Assembly: GCA_013619125.1 (NCBI GenBank)
Contig: JABXKS010000084.1
Span: forward strand, 127,530 to 161,648
Source of the DNA: Clostridiales bacterium
GTDB taxonomy: Bacteria > Bacillota > Clostridia > Tissierellales > GPF-1
Direction: 5' to 3'
DNA: 34,119 nt
The number at the start of each line of letters is the position of its first letter. Position 1 is the first letter of the stretch. Made by a program: the position numbers and the translations under genes. The notes under the pieces are model-generated. The model saw only the letters and a list, made by a program, of their open reading frames with translations. It did not search any database and was not told the origin of the DNA. Shown piece by piece: positions 15,673 to 23,628 of the stretch.

Positions 15673-16007
15673 TTATTTCCTCCAAAATTCATAGTAATAT
15701 ATGAATTCTAACAGAAAAAGCACTGTTCGTAAATAATGACAAGGCACTCTTCGTACAATGCGATAAACGAAAGGAGAATAAGAAATGTAAAATTTCCCAG
15801 TAATTAGGAACAAAAAAAGAAATCCTAGAAATCTTCCCGAATGGAGCATCTCTTTTTCGTTTAATCGGGGTTCTTCTAATTGAGCAAGATGAGAAGTGGT
15901 CATCCGAGGAAAAGTACACACTTTTTCGGACTTGACTTGTCCGTATTCTTTGAAAATCTTGTTCTTTCTTATATAATAGATAATAAATCGACTAAAGGAG
16001 CAGCTTA
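15673..16007. other. intergenic region between two divergent hypothetical genes
   Basis: It holds the start region of the 135-aa gene on the left and a good promoter on the right (15950-15977). Minus-strand frames of about 80 codons cross it but have no ribosome-binding site and no recognisable sequence. Confidence 0.5.
15950..15977 (+). promoter_or_regulatory. promoter of the gene at 16008
   Basis: TTGAAA (15950-15955) and TATAAT (15972-15977) are separated by 16 bases, about 30 bases before the ATG. Confidence 0.65.
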
Positions 16008-16418
16008 ATGGACAATACGACTATGGCAATTATTGGTGGAACAACAGTTTTAGTAATTGGTGCAGTGATTGCATTATATTCTTACAAAAAACGAAATATA
16101 ACAAACTTATTCGATCAGGCTTATGAATCCTCAAAACAAGCACCTAAACAAAAGAAAAACAGTTTCTTGTTGCTAATGTTTATGGAAGCCATTTCGACAT
16201 CGAAGAAAAAATCAAAATCGGATGCTAGCGTAAATAAACTTAACAATCCCAAATATCTTGAACTTCAATTAATGAAAATGTCTAAGATTCTTAAAGACGG
16301 GTCAAAAGATCAAGATAAAAAGACTAAACAAGCACTTCGCCTACTTAAAAATTACCTGGAATGGGAAGAAAAAAAGAAAGCTATTGATATTAAATCAAAA
16401 CAAAATAAAACGGCTTAA
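16008..16418 (+). CDS. hypothetical single-helix membrane protein, 136 aa
   Basis: An unrecognised protein with one N-terminal membrane helix (about residues 7-26) followed by a strongly basic, lysine-rich domain that is probably cytoplasmic and helical. AAAGGAG precedes the ATG and a near-consensus promoter lies upstream, so it is likely expressed. Base composition is more AT-rich and lysine codons are almost all AAA, unlike most neighbours, which together with the adjacent TnpB remnant could indicate acquired DNA. It converges with the second EamA gene across a shared hairpin. No function is proposed. Confidence 0.78.
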   Translation: MDNTTMAIIGGTTVLVIGAVIALYSYKKRNITNLFDQAYESSKQAPKQKKNSFLLLMFMEAISTSKKKSKSDASVNKLNNPKYLELQLMKMSKILKDGSKDQDKKTKQALRLLKNYLEWEEKKKAIDIKSKQNKTA

Positions 16419-16559
16419 AAAAACACCAAACCGAACCACTCTTAGATAGAAGTAAAAAGATTACTCTTACAAATTCTCTACATCTCGTATTTACAACGAG
16501 TCATTGACATCATGGATGTCTACAGGGCAAGTTTTGGCACACGATCAGCACAATTTATA

Positions 16560-16598
16560 AAGGAAGGGAACCTGAGTGAAATTCAGATTCCCTTCCTT
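16560..16598. terminator. long hairpin between convergent genes, probable two-way terminator
   Basis: An 11-bp outer stem (AAGGAAGGGAA with TTCCCTTCCTT) has an inner CTGA/TCAG stem. Short A/T-rich tails follow on both strands but there is no long T run. Confidence 0.65.
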
Positions 16599-16635
16599 TA
16601 TATTATATAGAAATCTCTCAATGATTAGTCCATCT

Positions 16636-17526
16636 TCAGGAACGTACTTTGCTTTTAGCTTGTATAAGCTGCACTTCATAAAGCATCATCAAACCGAGCA
16701 AGATCAACCCAAATCCGAAAACCGTCCCAAAAAACAAAGTTTCCTTCAGAAAAACGACTCCCCAAAGTATTCCAAAGAAAGGCACCATAAAGGTTACCAC
16801 TAATATCTTTGACGGTCCAATACGCTGTATCAATGAATAATAGATTAGAGATGCGATTTCCGTACAAAATACACCCAAAGCAACAACAGACACCCAAACA
16901 CCAAGAGGTACATGCCATGTAACTGGCGGTTGAATGAAGATCAAGGGAAATAGCACAAAAACCGCTCCGATCTGTTGTCCATATGCAAGCACCTCCCTGT
17001 CATGCTCCATCAAATTTGTCTTCATGAACACACTTCCGATACCAGCGAACAATGTTGCTCCCAAAGCCATCAATATCGCAAGCACCTCCTGATGTGTAAA
17101 CGAAAACCGATTCGATCTCAGTAATATAACGATACCTACAGAACCAAAAATAGCCGCTAGAAAATGATTCCGTTCTATTGGCTTTTTCAAAAACAGACCT
17201 TCCATAATCACGGTAAACAACGGCGCTGTTGCAATAATAATCGCAACGGTTGATACTGGCAACACCAAGGTTGAAGTAGCAATCAAGATAAATGGAATTG
17301 CCGTATTAATTGTACCCAAAAAGAACATCTTTCTCCAGGCTCCCCGCAAGCAAATCTTTTTCCCTCGCACAAAAAACCACATTAATAATACCAACGTTGC
17401 AACCGTTACCCTCAACCAAACCGTTGTAAAGGGCCCCAGATAAGGTGTTGATACCTTCATAAATACAAAAGATGCACCCCTAATGGCGCCAAGCCCTGTG
17501 AGTACAAGCAAATCTCTCGGCTTCAT
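16636..17526 (-). CDS. EamA/DMT family transporter, paralogue
   Basis: A 296-residue, ten-helix EamA exporter, the same length as the protein encoded at 13490-14380 and similar throughout (MKPRDLLVLTGLGAIRGASF against MKTRDLLALTGLAALWGASF). GGGAGG precedes the ATG. Some substitutions look unusual, for example a charged Arg in the first helix where the paralogue has Trp (AIRGASF/ALWGASF), so it may have a different substrate or be under relaxed selection. Unlike its paralogue it is not coupled to a kinase gene. The substrate is unknown. Confidence 0.92.
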   Translation of the reverse strand: MKPRDLLVLTGLGAIRGASFVFMKVSTPYLGPFTTVWLRVTVATLVLLMWFFVRGKKICLRGAWRKMFFLGTINTAIPFILIATSTLVLPVSTVAIIIATAPLFTVIMEGLFLKKPIERNHFLAAIFGSVGIVILLRSNRFSFTHQEVLAILMALGATLFAGIGSVFMKTNLMEHDREVLAYGQQIGAVFVLFPLIFIQPPVTWHVPLGVWVSVVALGVFCTEIASLIYYSLIQRIGPSKILVVTFMVPFFGILWGVVFLKETLFFGTVFGFGLILLGLMMLYEVQLIQAKSKVRS

Positions 17527-17636
17527 TCCTAACCTCCCATTACTTTATCTGCTTTCCACAATCCGCACACTTAGAGAAATATCGATAATCTGTATTCTAT
17601 CTTCCTTTTTGAACCCAGATTCCATTTGTAGGGTAA

Positions 17637-17667
17637 TAAAAAATTGAGCTTGATTATCCAAGCTCAA
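17637..17667 (-). terminator. terminator of the NSS-MetS-M24 transcript
   Basis: TTGAGCTTG and CAAGCTCAA form a perfect 9-bp stem with a six-base loop (17644-17667), followed by T6 on the minus strand. It lies after the M24 peptidase stop. Confidence 0.9.
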
Positions 17668-17702
17668 CCTTTCAGACATTCTTCTATACACGATAGTCGA
17701 TC

Positions 17703-18857
17703 TTATACGGAATGGAATTCGCGACTTGCGCTCGACAATAACTCACAACCATCTTTCGTAATGACGAAGTTCTCTTCCAAATTGAAAGCTCCTAGTTCAT
17801 TGACAATACCCGGCTCCAAGTTGATAATCATTCCCTCTTCGAGAATAGTTTCATCATAAATGGTAACTGAAGGCGGCTCCGTACTCAACAAGCCCATGCC
17901 ATGGCCCATGCGTCCACAATCAAAGTTAGCTTCAAATCCAACCTTCACCATTTCTTCCGCGCATGCTCGTGCAACATCAGCTACTGCAACCCCCGGCTTC
18001 ATCACTTTAGACGCTCTCATGGTCACTTCACGCACTTTCCTTTGAATCTCTCTTCTCTCTTCGCTAATCTCGCCAACAACAGCCAGTCGACAGAAATCAG
18101 ACCAGTAATGGTTGTAACGGGCGCCCAAGTCCAATACGATTAAATCGCCATCTTGCAACTCTCGATCCGTTGCGGTTTTGCTGATTCGATCATAATTTCC
18201 TTCGCCTGCTGTGATTAATACAAAGCCAGGTTGATCGGCTCCGCCTTCCAGCATATACTGTTTCACCAATCGCGAAACTTCATGTTCAGTCATGCCAGCC
18301 TTAATATTTTTGAAAATCTTGTCATGCGCATAGCTTGTTGCATTACATGCTCTGCGTATGCATTCGATCTCTTTGGGTGACTTGATTAATCGTTGACTCC
18401 AAATCAAATCAGATGCGTCTTCAAATGATGCTGAAGACAATTCTTCTTTCAATCCTTCATACAGATTAATTTGGAAACCCATTAACTGCTCATAGCCTTT
18501 TTCAAAACCAATCTTGCCGCTGCCCATATTTAGCTCACGCATAATTTCTGCAATCTGTAATGCATTTGGTCCGAGCAGGCTTTCAAATGCGCGAATATCA
18601 CACGCTTTTGAAATTGCCCTAGCATCCGGTGTTTGGAAAATATGCAGATATAGAACCGGCTTGCCTTCTTTTGGTACAAACAAAAACATCGGTCGTGTAA
18701 AAGTTGTCCATGGGGCATGGGTATGGAAATTACTATAATAATTCATATTGCTTTCCGCCGAGAATACAACTCCCTCAAAACCCTGTTCATTCATATTCTT
18801 TTGACACAAGTCAATTCTTGCTTGAATATCCTCTTCTGTAAAATTGATATATTCCAT
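17703..18857 (-). CDS. M24 family metallopeptidase (Xaa-Pro peptidase-like)
   Basis: A 384-residue protein with a creatinase-type N-terminal domain (about 10-150) and a C-terminal pita-bread M24 domain. All five metal ligands are present: Asp243 (LDLGA), Asp254 (WSDFCR), His319 (MGHGMG), Glu348 (NLEPG) and Glu361 or 362 (NLEENF). Such enzymes cleave the bond before proline or hydrolyse creatine-like compounds; bacterial members of this subgroup vary. No signal peptide is seen, so it is cytoplasmic. It starts 1 nt after the MetS-like gene, whose end holds its AAAGGAG. As the last gene of the transporter transcript it may release amino acids from an imported peptide or conjugate. Confidence 0.92.
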   Translation of the reverse strand: MEYINFTEEDIQARIDLCQKNMNEQGFEGVVFSAESNMNYYSNFHTHAPWTTFTRPMFLFVPKEGKPVLYLHIFQTPDARAISKACDIRAFESLLGPNALQIAEIMRELNMGSGKIGFEKGYEQLMGFQINLYEGLKEELSSASFEDASDLIWSQRLIKSPKEIECIRRACNATSYAHDKIFKNIKAGMTEHEVSRLVKQYMLEGGADQPGFVLITAGEGNYDRISKTATDRELQDGDLIVLDLGARYNHYWSDFCRLAVVGEISEERREIQRKVREVTMRASKVMKPGVAVADVARACAEEMVKVGFEANFDCGRMGHGMGLLSTEPPSVTIYDETILEEGMIINLEPGIVNELGAFNLEENFVITKDGCELLSSASREFHSV

Positions 18858-18858
18858 T

Positions 18859-19002
18859 CTACTCTGCTCCTTTATCCGTCGTCATACTATCTAATTCAGC
18901 TTGTTTTTTTTCCATTCTTAACAGACGTGTCATCATGACTGTAAATCCGCCAAAAAATATCCCCATTAAGATTACCATCGTAATAATCGCATTTGTCGTC
19001 AT
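18859..19002 (-). CDS. metS: MetS-like small subunit of NSS transporter, 47 aa
   Basis: A short gene between the transporter and the peptidase, found by translating the gap. The ATG at 19002 is preceded by GGAGG at good spacing. The product begins MTTNAIITMVILMGIFFGGF, has one membrane helix (about residues 4-24) and ends with a charged cytoplasmic tail. Size, sequence style and position directly after an NSS transporter match the methionine/alanine importer small subunit family (MetS of Corynebacterium MetPS), which is required for transport. The gap to the transporter stop is 33 nt; the next gene begins 1 nt after its stop. The family call is by eye and by context. Confidence 0.85.
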   Translation of the reverse strand: MTTNAIITMVILMGIFFGGFTVMMTRLLRMEKKQAELDSMTTDKGAE

Positions 19003-19035
19003 ACTATAATCCTCCATTCACCTCGTCTGAGTTGA

Positions 19036-20535
19036 TTAGTCGTTATATCCATTGTCTTGAATTTCAGGGAATGTTTCCCCATCGAAGTATTTATTTTTAA
19101 TCGAGTTTGCCACGCGATCATTCGTCAAAATACTCACTAGAACCATCAGCCCACCTTGGACAATCGCGGTTCCCAAGCTTAACGCTTTAAATGGATTCCA
19201 CCATTGTGGATCCCAGCTGATTGACTGGAATGACCACCAGAAAAACATAACGGCAATAATCGTTGGTGCAATAAGTTTGATGGACCACTCCCACCATGCT
19301 CCCATATTCATACCCGTATATGGATTGTTGATAAATGTTTTACGTACTTTCTTAACGCCGAACTTAACCAATGCATAACAAGATAGGAAGGCTCCAAATA
19401 CCATCATCTGACCAACTACCCAGTCTTGATTCGACAGGAAGTTCGCACTCCATGCAGAAGGGATTCCCCAAATTAAAAGAATGAAGTAGACTCGCAGAAT
19501 CGCTGTCTTTTTCGGTACGCCAGAATCAGCCATCGGCAATGCGACGATCATTACACTCGCAATAACGGAAGAGAAGGCTGCCAAGAACAAACTCAGGAAG
19601 AATAGGATCCCGACAATATATCCACCTGGCATTTTCTCAAATAGCGTTGTTAATGAAATAAATGTCAGTCCAAAGTTCCCTTGTGCACAAGTTGCTGTTG
19701 CCTCTGCAATGCTTGGTGCCATTGCAAAAATTGCTGGAATAACTGCAATGCCTGCCAACAACGCTGCCATTGAGTTTCCGAAGACTTGAAGGCTTGTTGT
19801 TAATGTTGCATCAGATTTTCTTTTTGCAAATACCGCAAAGGTGATACATAGTCCCCAACCAGGACCCGCTGACCAAACCGCTTGAGTCAGTGCTTCCAGC
19901 CAGACCTTAGAACTTAGAAGCGCTTTCGGTTCGAAGGTGAACAAGAAGTTCATCCCTGCCGCTGAACCTGGTAAACTCAAAGCGCGAATTGCTGTGATAA
20001 ACAAACAAATAAACAAAATCGGTAAAAATACTTTTGTTACTTTTTCAATTCCTTTAATTCCTTTATATGTGATAAACGATGCCAAAGAAATCAAAGTCAC
20101 AAAAATAAGGACGGTAACAATACTTTTATTAGAAACAGAATCGAACAATGCCGCTTTATCTACACCATAATACCCTTTTGTAATTGCAAGGCCTAAGTAA
20201 TTTCCAACCCATGCAGTCAATACACAATAATAGGCTGTTAATGCATACATCAAAATATTAACCGATGATCCCATCCATGTAAACTTCTTGCCTATAAAAT
20301 CTCTAAATGCACCCGGTGTGCCATGACGGGTTGCACGACCCATGACATGCTCTCCTAGCATGATGGGTAAACACACAACAATTGCCATAATTGCCCAGGC
20401 AACGATAAATGTACCGCCACCGTTCATTGCTGCTACGCGCGGAAACCGCCAAATATTCCCTAACCCGACGGATCCTGCAATTAGTGTAATAACCAGTCCT
20501 AATTGCGATTGAAATCCTGAATTCTTATTCTCCAT
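19036..20535 (-). CDS. NSS family sodium-dependent amino-acid transporter
   Basis: A 499-residue, 11-12-helix member of the neurotransmitter:sodium symporter family (LeuT fold). The first helix carries the signature GLGNIWRFPRVAAMNGGGTF with the unwound Na+/substrate site. Helix 6 has FTFEPKALLSSKVWLEALTQAVWSAGPGWG. The bacterial family imports amino acids with Na+. A MetS-like small subunit follows, which places it near the methionine/alanine importers. GGAGG precedes the ATG. It lies downstream of diaminopropionate ammonia-lyase after a 278-nt gap, so 2,3-diaminopropionate or a related amino acid is a plausible substrate, but this is inference. Confidence 0.95.
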   Translation of the reverse strand: MENKNSGFQSQLGLVITLIAGSVGLGNIWRFPRVAAMNGGGTFIVAWAIMAIVVCLPIMLGEHVMGRATRHGTPGAFRDFIGKKFTWMGSSVNILMYALTAYYCVLTAWVGNYLGLAITKGYYGVDKAALFDSVSNKSIVTVLIFVTLISLASFITYKGIKGIEKVTKVFLPILFICLFITAIRALSLPGSAAGMNFLFTFEPKALLSSKVWLEALTQAVWSAGPGWGLCITFAVFAKRKSDATLTTSLQVFGNSMAALLAGIAVIPAIFAMAPSIAEATATCAQGNFGLTFISLTTLFEKMPGGYIVGILFFLSLFLAAFSSVIASVMIVALPMADSGVPKKTAILRVYFILLIWGIPSAWSANFLSNQDWVVGQMMVFGAFLSCYALVKFGVKKVRKTFINNPYTGMNMGAWWEWSIKLIAPTIIAVMFFWWSFQSISWDPQWWNPFKALSLGTAIVQGGLMVLVSILTNDRVANSIKNKYFDGETFPEIQDNGYND

Positions 20536-20813
20536 CTTTTCCCTCCTAATAATAATTCCCTAGCTTTCTAAAATACGAAGCTTCAACAAATAATTCCTTA
20601 TGCTAACCGATTCCAGTAGTTGAACTTTTATTCGCTCGACAACGATTTCCTCTCGGTTTCAATTCACCCCTTTCGCTTAAAAGTTTCTTCCTCGGCTCTT
20701 CCAACTATTTTTTTGCATTTCTCAACACAATCTTAAAATGCGATTGCCTGACATTGCAGCATCAGGGCACAACGCCCTGAGCATTTGCAACATCTATTCG
20801 CTATTCATTCTAT
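20536..20813. other. 278-nt spacer between NSS transporter and dpaL
   Basis: It holds one clear stem-loop (20754-20790, listed separately). I looked for a second sigma-54 promoter (GG-N10-GC) and for a T-box and found neither. The transporter may be read from the upstream promoter or from a promoter I could not recognise. Confidence 0.45.
20754..20790 (-). other. stem-loop after dpaL
   Basis: TCAGGGC and GCCCTGA pair around ACAAC (20762-20780), with an outer TTGCA/TGCAA stem. There is no T run, so it could be an mRNA-stabilising or processing element rather than a terminator. Confidence 0.5.
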
Positions 20814-22028
20814 TTAAATTTCAGTACCATATCCGCCATTCCAGATGACATCTTCATAAACCTTAGGATCCGTATCGCCCTCCGTACTAATCAGCAAGAC
20901 TACACTGTTCTCATCAATCTTCATTTGATTTTTGATATCCTCATAATCATTCGACTGACAAAGCATTGAAAGCAAACCAAATCCCAATGCTCCTGACTCA
21001 CCAGAAATAATTCGAGTATCATCGCCTATTGGACTAGAAAGTATTCTCATTCCTCTTGCTGAAATCGAATCCGAGCAACTCGCATACCCCTCAACAATTG
21101 TTCTTAATGTTTCCCATGCAACGAAATTGGCTTCACCTACAGATAATCCTGCCATAATGGTTTCCAACTCACCAGTAACCACAGTGTATTCTCCATTCGT
21201 TACGGATTGATAATAGCAGTCTGCATTTTCTGGCTCGGCAAGCACCATATATGGTTTACTCTCTTTAAACACATTTGCAAAATAACCAAGAATCCCAAAA
21301 GCAAATGAGCCCGCGCCTGCTTGAAGAATAATATGTGTTGGCTTCTCTGATCCATCTTCCTGCATTTGACCTAAAGCCTCGTCGGCAATAATGGTATATC
21401 CTTCAGAAATCAGATTGGTAACTTTTGTATAACCTTCCCATGCTTGGTCCTGAACATGAATCCAGTCATTCTCAGCGGCTTTCTCGATAACAATTCGCAA
21501 GGTATCATCATAATTTCCGTCTGTTACCGTCACCGTCGCTCCGTAATTTTCAATCGCTTTCACTCGTGCTTCAGTCGAGTTCTTTGGCATATAGATATGA
21601 CATTTACAGCCAAGCTTGCTCAGAATCCACGAAAGACCTTTTCCATGATTTCCATCTGTCGCTGCGATAAAAACAAGCTCTTGGATCTTGCTATTCAACT
21701 CGGGTGCCATCAGATCATTGAAACCAATTTTCTCAATATCAAGATCGAACCGATCACAAATCAAACGTGCCACACCGTATAAAACGCCAACGCCTTTGAA
21801 TGCATTTAACCCCATTCGCTTTGATTCGTCTTTAACATATACTTTTTGAACCCCAAATCGTGATGCAAGGGCATCCAGACTGACCAATGGTGTCGACTCA
21901 TATTCCTCTAATGTCTCAATAAATCTTTTTGCTTTCTTGGCATTCTCTTCTGTTAGAAAATCACAATAATTGTATTCTCCCAGTTCAGCCTCAATAAACT
22001 TGCAATTCTTCGTGTTGTTTTTGTACAT
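20814..22028 (-). CDS. dpaL: diaminopropionate ammonia-lyase
   Basis: A 404-residue PLP enzyme of fold type II that converts 2,3-diaminopropionate (both isomers) and also D-serine to pyruvate and ammonia. The PLP lysine is Lys78 (NAFKGVG). Both catalytic aspartates known from the E. coli enzyme (Asp120 and Asp189) align with Asp125 (ATDGNHGKG) and Asp194 (VQDQAWEGY). The glycine loop GAGSFA binds the phosphate and the C-terminal EGDTDP motif is family-typical. GGAGG precedes the ATG. The gene follows the YgeY-like hydrolase by 78 nt, the same ygeX-ygeY pairing as in E. coli, and should lie under the same sigma-54 promoter. Confidence 0.95.
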   Translation of the reverse strand: MYKNNTKNCKFIEAELGEYNYCDFLTEENAKKAKRFIETLEEYESTPLVSLDALASRFGVQKVYVKDESKRMGLNAFKGVGVLYGVARLICDRFDLDIEKIGFNDLMAPELNSKIQELVFIAATDGNHGKGLSWILSKLGCKCHIYMPKNSTEARVKAIENYGATVTVTDGNYDDTLRIVIEKAAENDWIHVQDQAWEGYTKVTNLISEGYTIIADEALGQMQEDGSEKPTHIILQAGAGSFAFGILGYFANVFKESKPYMVLAEPENADCYYQSVTNGEYTVVTGELETIMAGLSVGEANFVAWETLRTIVEGYASCSDSISARGMRILSSPIGDDTRIISGESGALGFGLLSMLCQSNDYEDIKNQMKIDENSVVLLISTEGDTDPKVYEDVIWNGGYGTEI

Positions 22029-22106
22029 TGTTTCCTCCCATATACCTTCGAGCTAAATTTTCATTCGATCTAAATCTATTATTTTTACAATCATTGCAAC
22101 TGTTTT

Positions 22107-23279
22107 CTAGCTCAACTTTTCCAAGCAACTCGTATAAACTTCACATGCCTCAATGATGTCACTGATTTTACAACTCTCGTCTCTCATGTGACAATACTTA
22201 ATTTCTCCAGGTCCATATCCGATTGTTGTTATGTTTCTCGCTGTCGATGCAAATCCATTTGTACTGAAATTCCATTTAAAAAATTCCGGTGTTCGATCTG
22301 TTTGTTCCAAGTACGCCTGCGCCATTGCCATCGGCAACCTATTATTTTCCGGCGTATTCCACGCCTCCATAAAACTGTTCATGCTTACCTCGATACCCGA
22401 AGAACTTTTTCCGTTGGCAATGTAAACATTCCACTCTGCATTCAATCCTTCAACAAGCTTATCCATTTCTGTTTGAATCACTTCGTATGTTTCATCGATA
22501 GCAAGTCTTCGATCTAAATAAATCGTGCATTGATCCGGAACCGCATTCAAGGACACTGAAGAACTCTCAATTTTACTCAATGCAATGGAACCATGCTCAC
22601 CAGTTTTTTCATATAATTTCTTATTTAATTCTTGAACCCTCGTAACAATGGTATTCATTTCGTAAACTGCATTTTCACCATTCTCTGGCGCGCTGCCATG
22701 ACATGCAATGCCTTTTGTATGCACTTCAAAAAGTGCTCTGCCTCGATGGCCCACCGCGATTCGATTTTCACTCGGCTCACAAACCACTACGTAATCAAGC
22801 TTTAACTCAAGCTCATCAATTAAATTTCCAAGAGCGTATCCATCAAAATCTTCTTCCATAACCGAAGCACTCACGTAAATTGATTTTCCTTGATGAAAAC
22901 CAAGCTTTTTCGCCAAATAGCCTGCGTACACCGTGGAAGCAATTGCACTTTTCATATCGACAGTTCCTCGGCCGTGAATCCGGCCATCCGCAATCACACC
23001 TTCAAATGGTGGGTATTGCCAATACTCTGCATCCGTTACGGGTACTGTGTCCATATGTGAATCAAAAAGAATGCTTAAAGGTCCGTTGCCAATAATACCA
23101 ACGACATCTCCTAAGGTTGTTTCAACGACACGATCGTATCCAAGGGAAAGCATCTCCTTTTTGACACGCTCTGCTATAACTTGTTCCGCACCTGTCAAAC
23201 TCTTAATTCTAATCAAATCTTGCAAGAAACGAATCATATCTTTTTCAATAGCCAAACACTCTGTTTGAATACTTGTCAT
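22107..23279 (-). CDS. ygeY: M20 family metallohydrolase, YgeY-like
   Basis: A 390-residue M20 deacylase/peptidase with the di-zinc ligands SHMDTV (His), GRGTVDMK (bridging Asp), VMEED (catalytic Glu and ligand), CEPS (Glu) and CHMRDE (His near the C-terminus). The lid domain lies at about 185-295. I start it at the ATG at 23279, which follows AGAGGAGGTG. An in-frame ATG at 23345 would add 22 residues and has only a GGGGG tract upstream. The pairing with dpaL and with a YgeV-like activator marks it as YgeY. The substrate is not established in any organism I know of; an N-acyl or peptide conjugate of diaminopropionate would fit. Confidence 0.9.
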   Translation of the reverse strand: MTSIQTECLAIEKDMIRFLQDLIRIKSLTGAEQVIAERVKKEMLSLGYDRVVETTLGDVVGIIGNGPLSILFDSHMDTVPVTDAEYWQYPPFEGVIADGRIHGRGTVDMKSAIASTVYAGYLAKKLGFHQGKSIYVSASVMEEDFDGYALGNLIDELELKLDYVVVCEPSENRIAVGHRGRALFEVHTKGIACHGSAPENGENAVYEMNTIVTRVQELNKKLYEKTGEHGSIALSKIESSSVSLNAVPDQCTIYLDRRLAIDETYEVIQTEMDKLVEGLNAEWNVYIANGKSSSGIEVSMNSFMEAWNTPENNRLPMAMAQAYLEQTDRTPEFFKWNFSTNGFASTARNITTIGYGPGEIKYCHMRDESCKISDIIEACEVYTSCLEKLS

Positions 23280-23380
23280 TTCAATTTCACCTCCTCTAAC
23301 ATCTGTTCCAGAAAATACGTCATGTTTCATTTCTGGTTTCGACATATCCCGTACACCCCCAAATATTCCAATTCTCTATA

Positions 23381-23398
23381 ATGCAATAACCATGCCAA
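23381..23398 (-). promoter_or_regulatory. sigma-54 (-24/-12) promoter of the ygeY-dpaL operon
   Basis: On the minus strand TTGGCATGGTTATTGCAT matches TGGCACG-N4-TTGCA with GG and GC exactly 10 bases apart. The start point would be near 23370, leaving a leader of about 90 nt. The divergence from consensus is a single base in the -24 block. The sigma-54 activator gene directly upstream supports the call. Confidence 0.85.
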
Positions 23399-23532
23399 AA
23401 GAGCTGTCAGTAACCAAAATGGTATGCTTTTGTTTTGAATTGCATTAAAAAACCTGATATTTATACAAAATAGACAAAACACAAAGTATTCCTCATTTCA
23501 TTTGCCAGATTTCTTAAATGAAAGCAAAAAAA

Positions 23533-23571
23533 AATTGTCAAAATGACAATTTGATTTTCATTTTGACAATT
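23533..23571 (-). promoter_or_regulatory. paired dyads, candidate enhancer (UAS) for the sigma-54 activator
   Basis: TTGTCAAAATGACAA (23536-23550, inverted repeat with 9-bp arms when flanks are counted) is followed by a copy in the other orientation with one mismatch (23556-23570). Centres are 20 bp apart, two helical turns, about 145 bp upstream of the -24 element. A weaker third match (12 of 15) overlaps the regulator stop at 23623-23637. Confidence 0.75.
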
Positions 23572-23628
23572 GTATGAAAACGTTTGATTCCAATGCTTTT
23601 CTCCAAATTGCTCTAGTTCTAATTCCCA

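Noticed and set aside
15673-15921. Minus-strand frames of 76-82 codons
   Set aside because: No ribosome-binding site, no recognisable motif, and two frames are equally open in AT-rich intergenic DNA.
16533-16549. TGGCAC...GCA resembling a sigma-54 promoter
   Set aside because: GG-N10-GC spacing fits, but the -12 block is CAGCA, and only a hairpin and a convergent gene lie downstream.
20318-20336. Minus-strand TGGCACA-N4-GTGCA inside the NSS gene
   Set aside because: It lies within the coding sequence and encodes conserved residues; no gene starts just after it.
20536-20813. T-box or other riboswitch before the NSS gene
   Set aside because: No T-box sequence or terminator/antiterminator pair was found; only a simple stem-loop without a T run.
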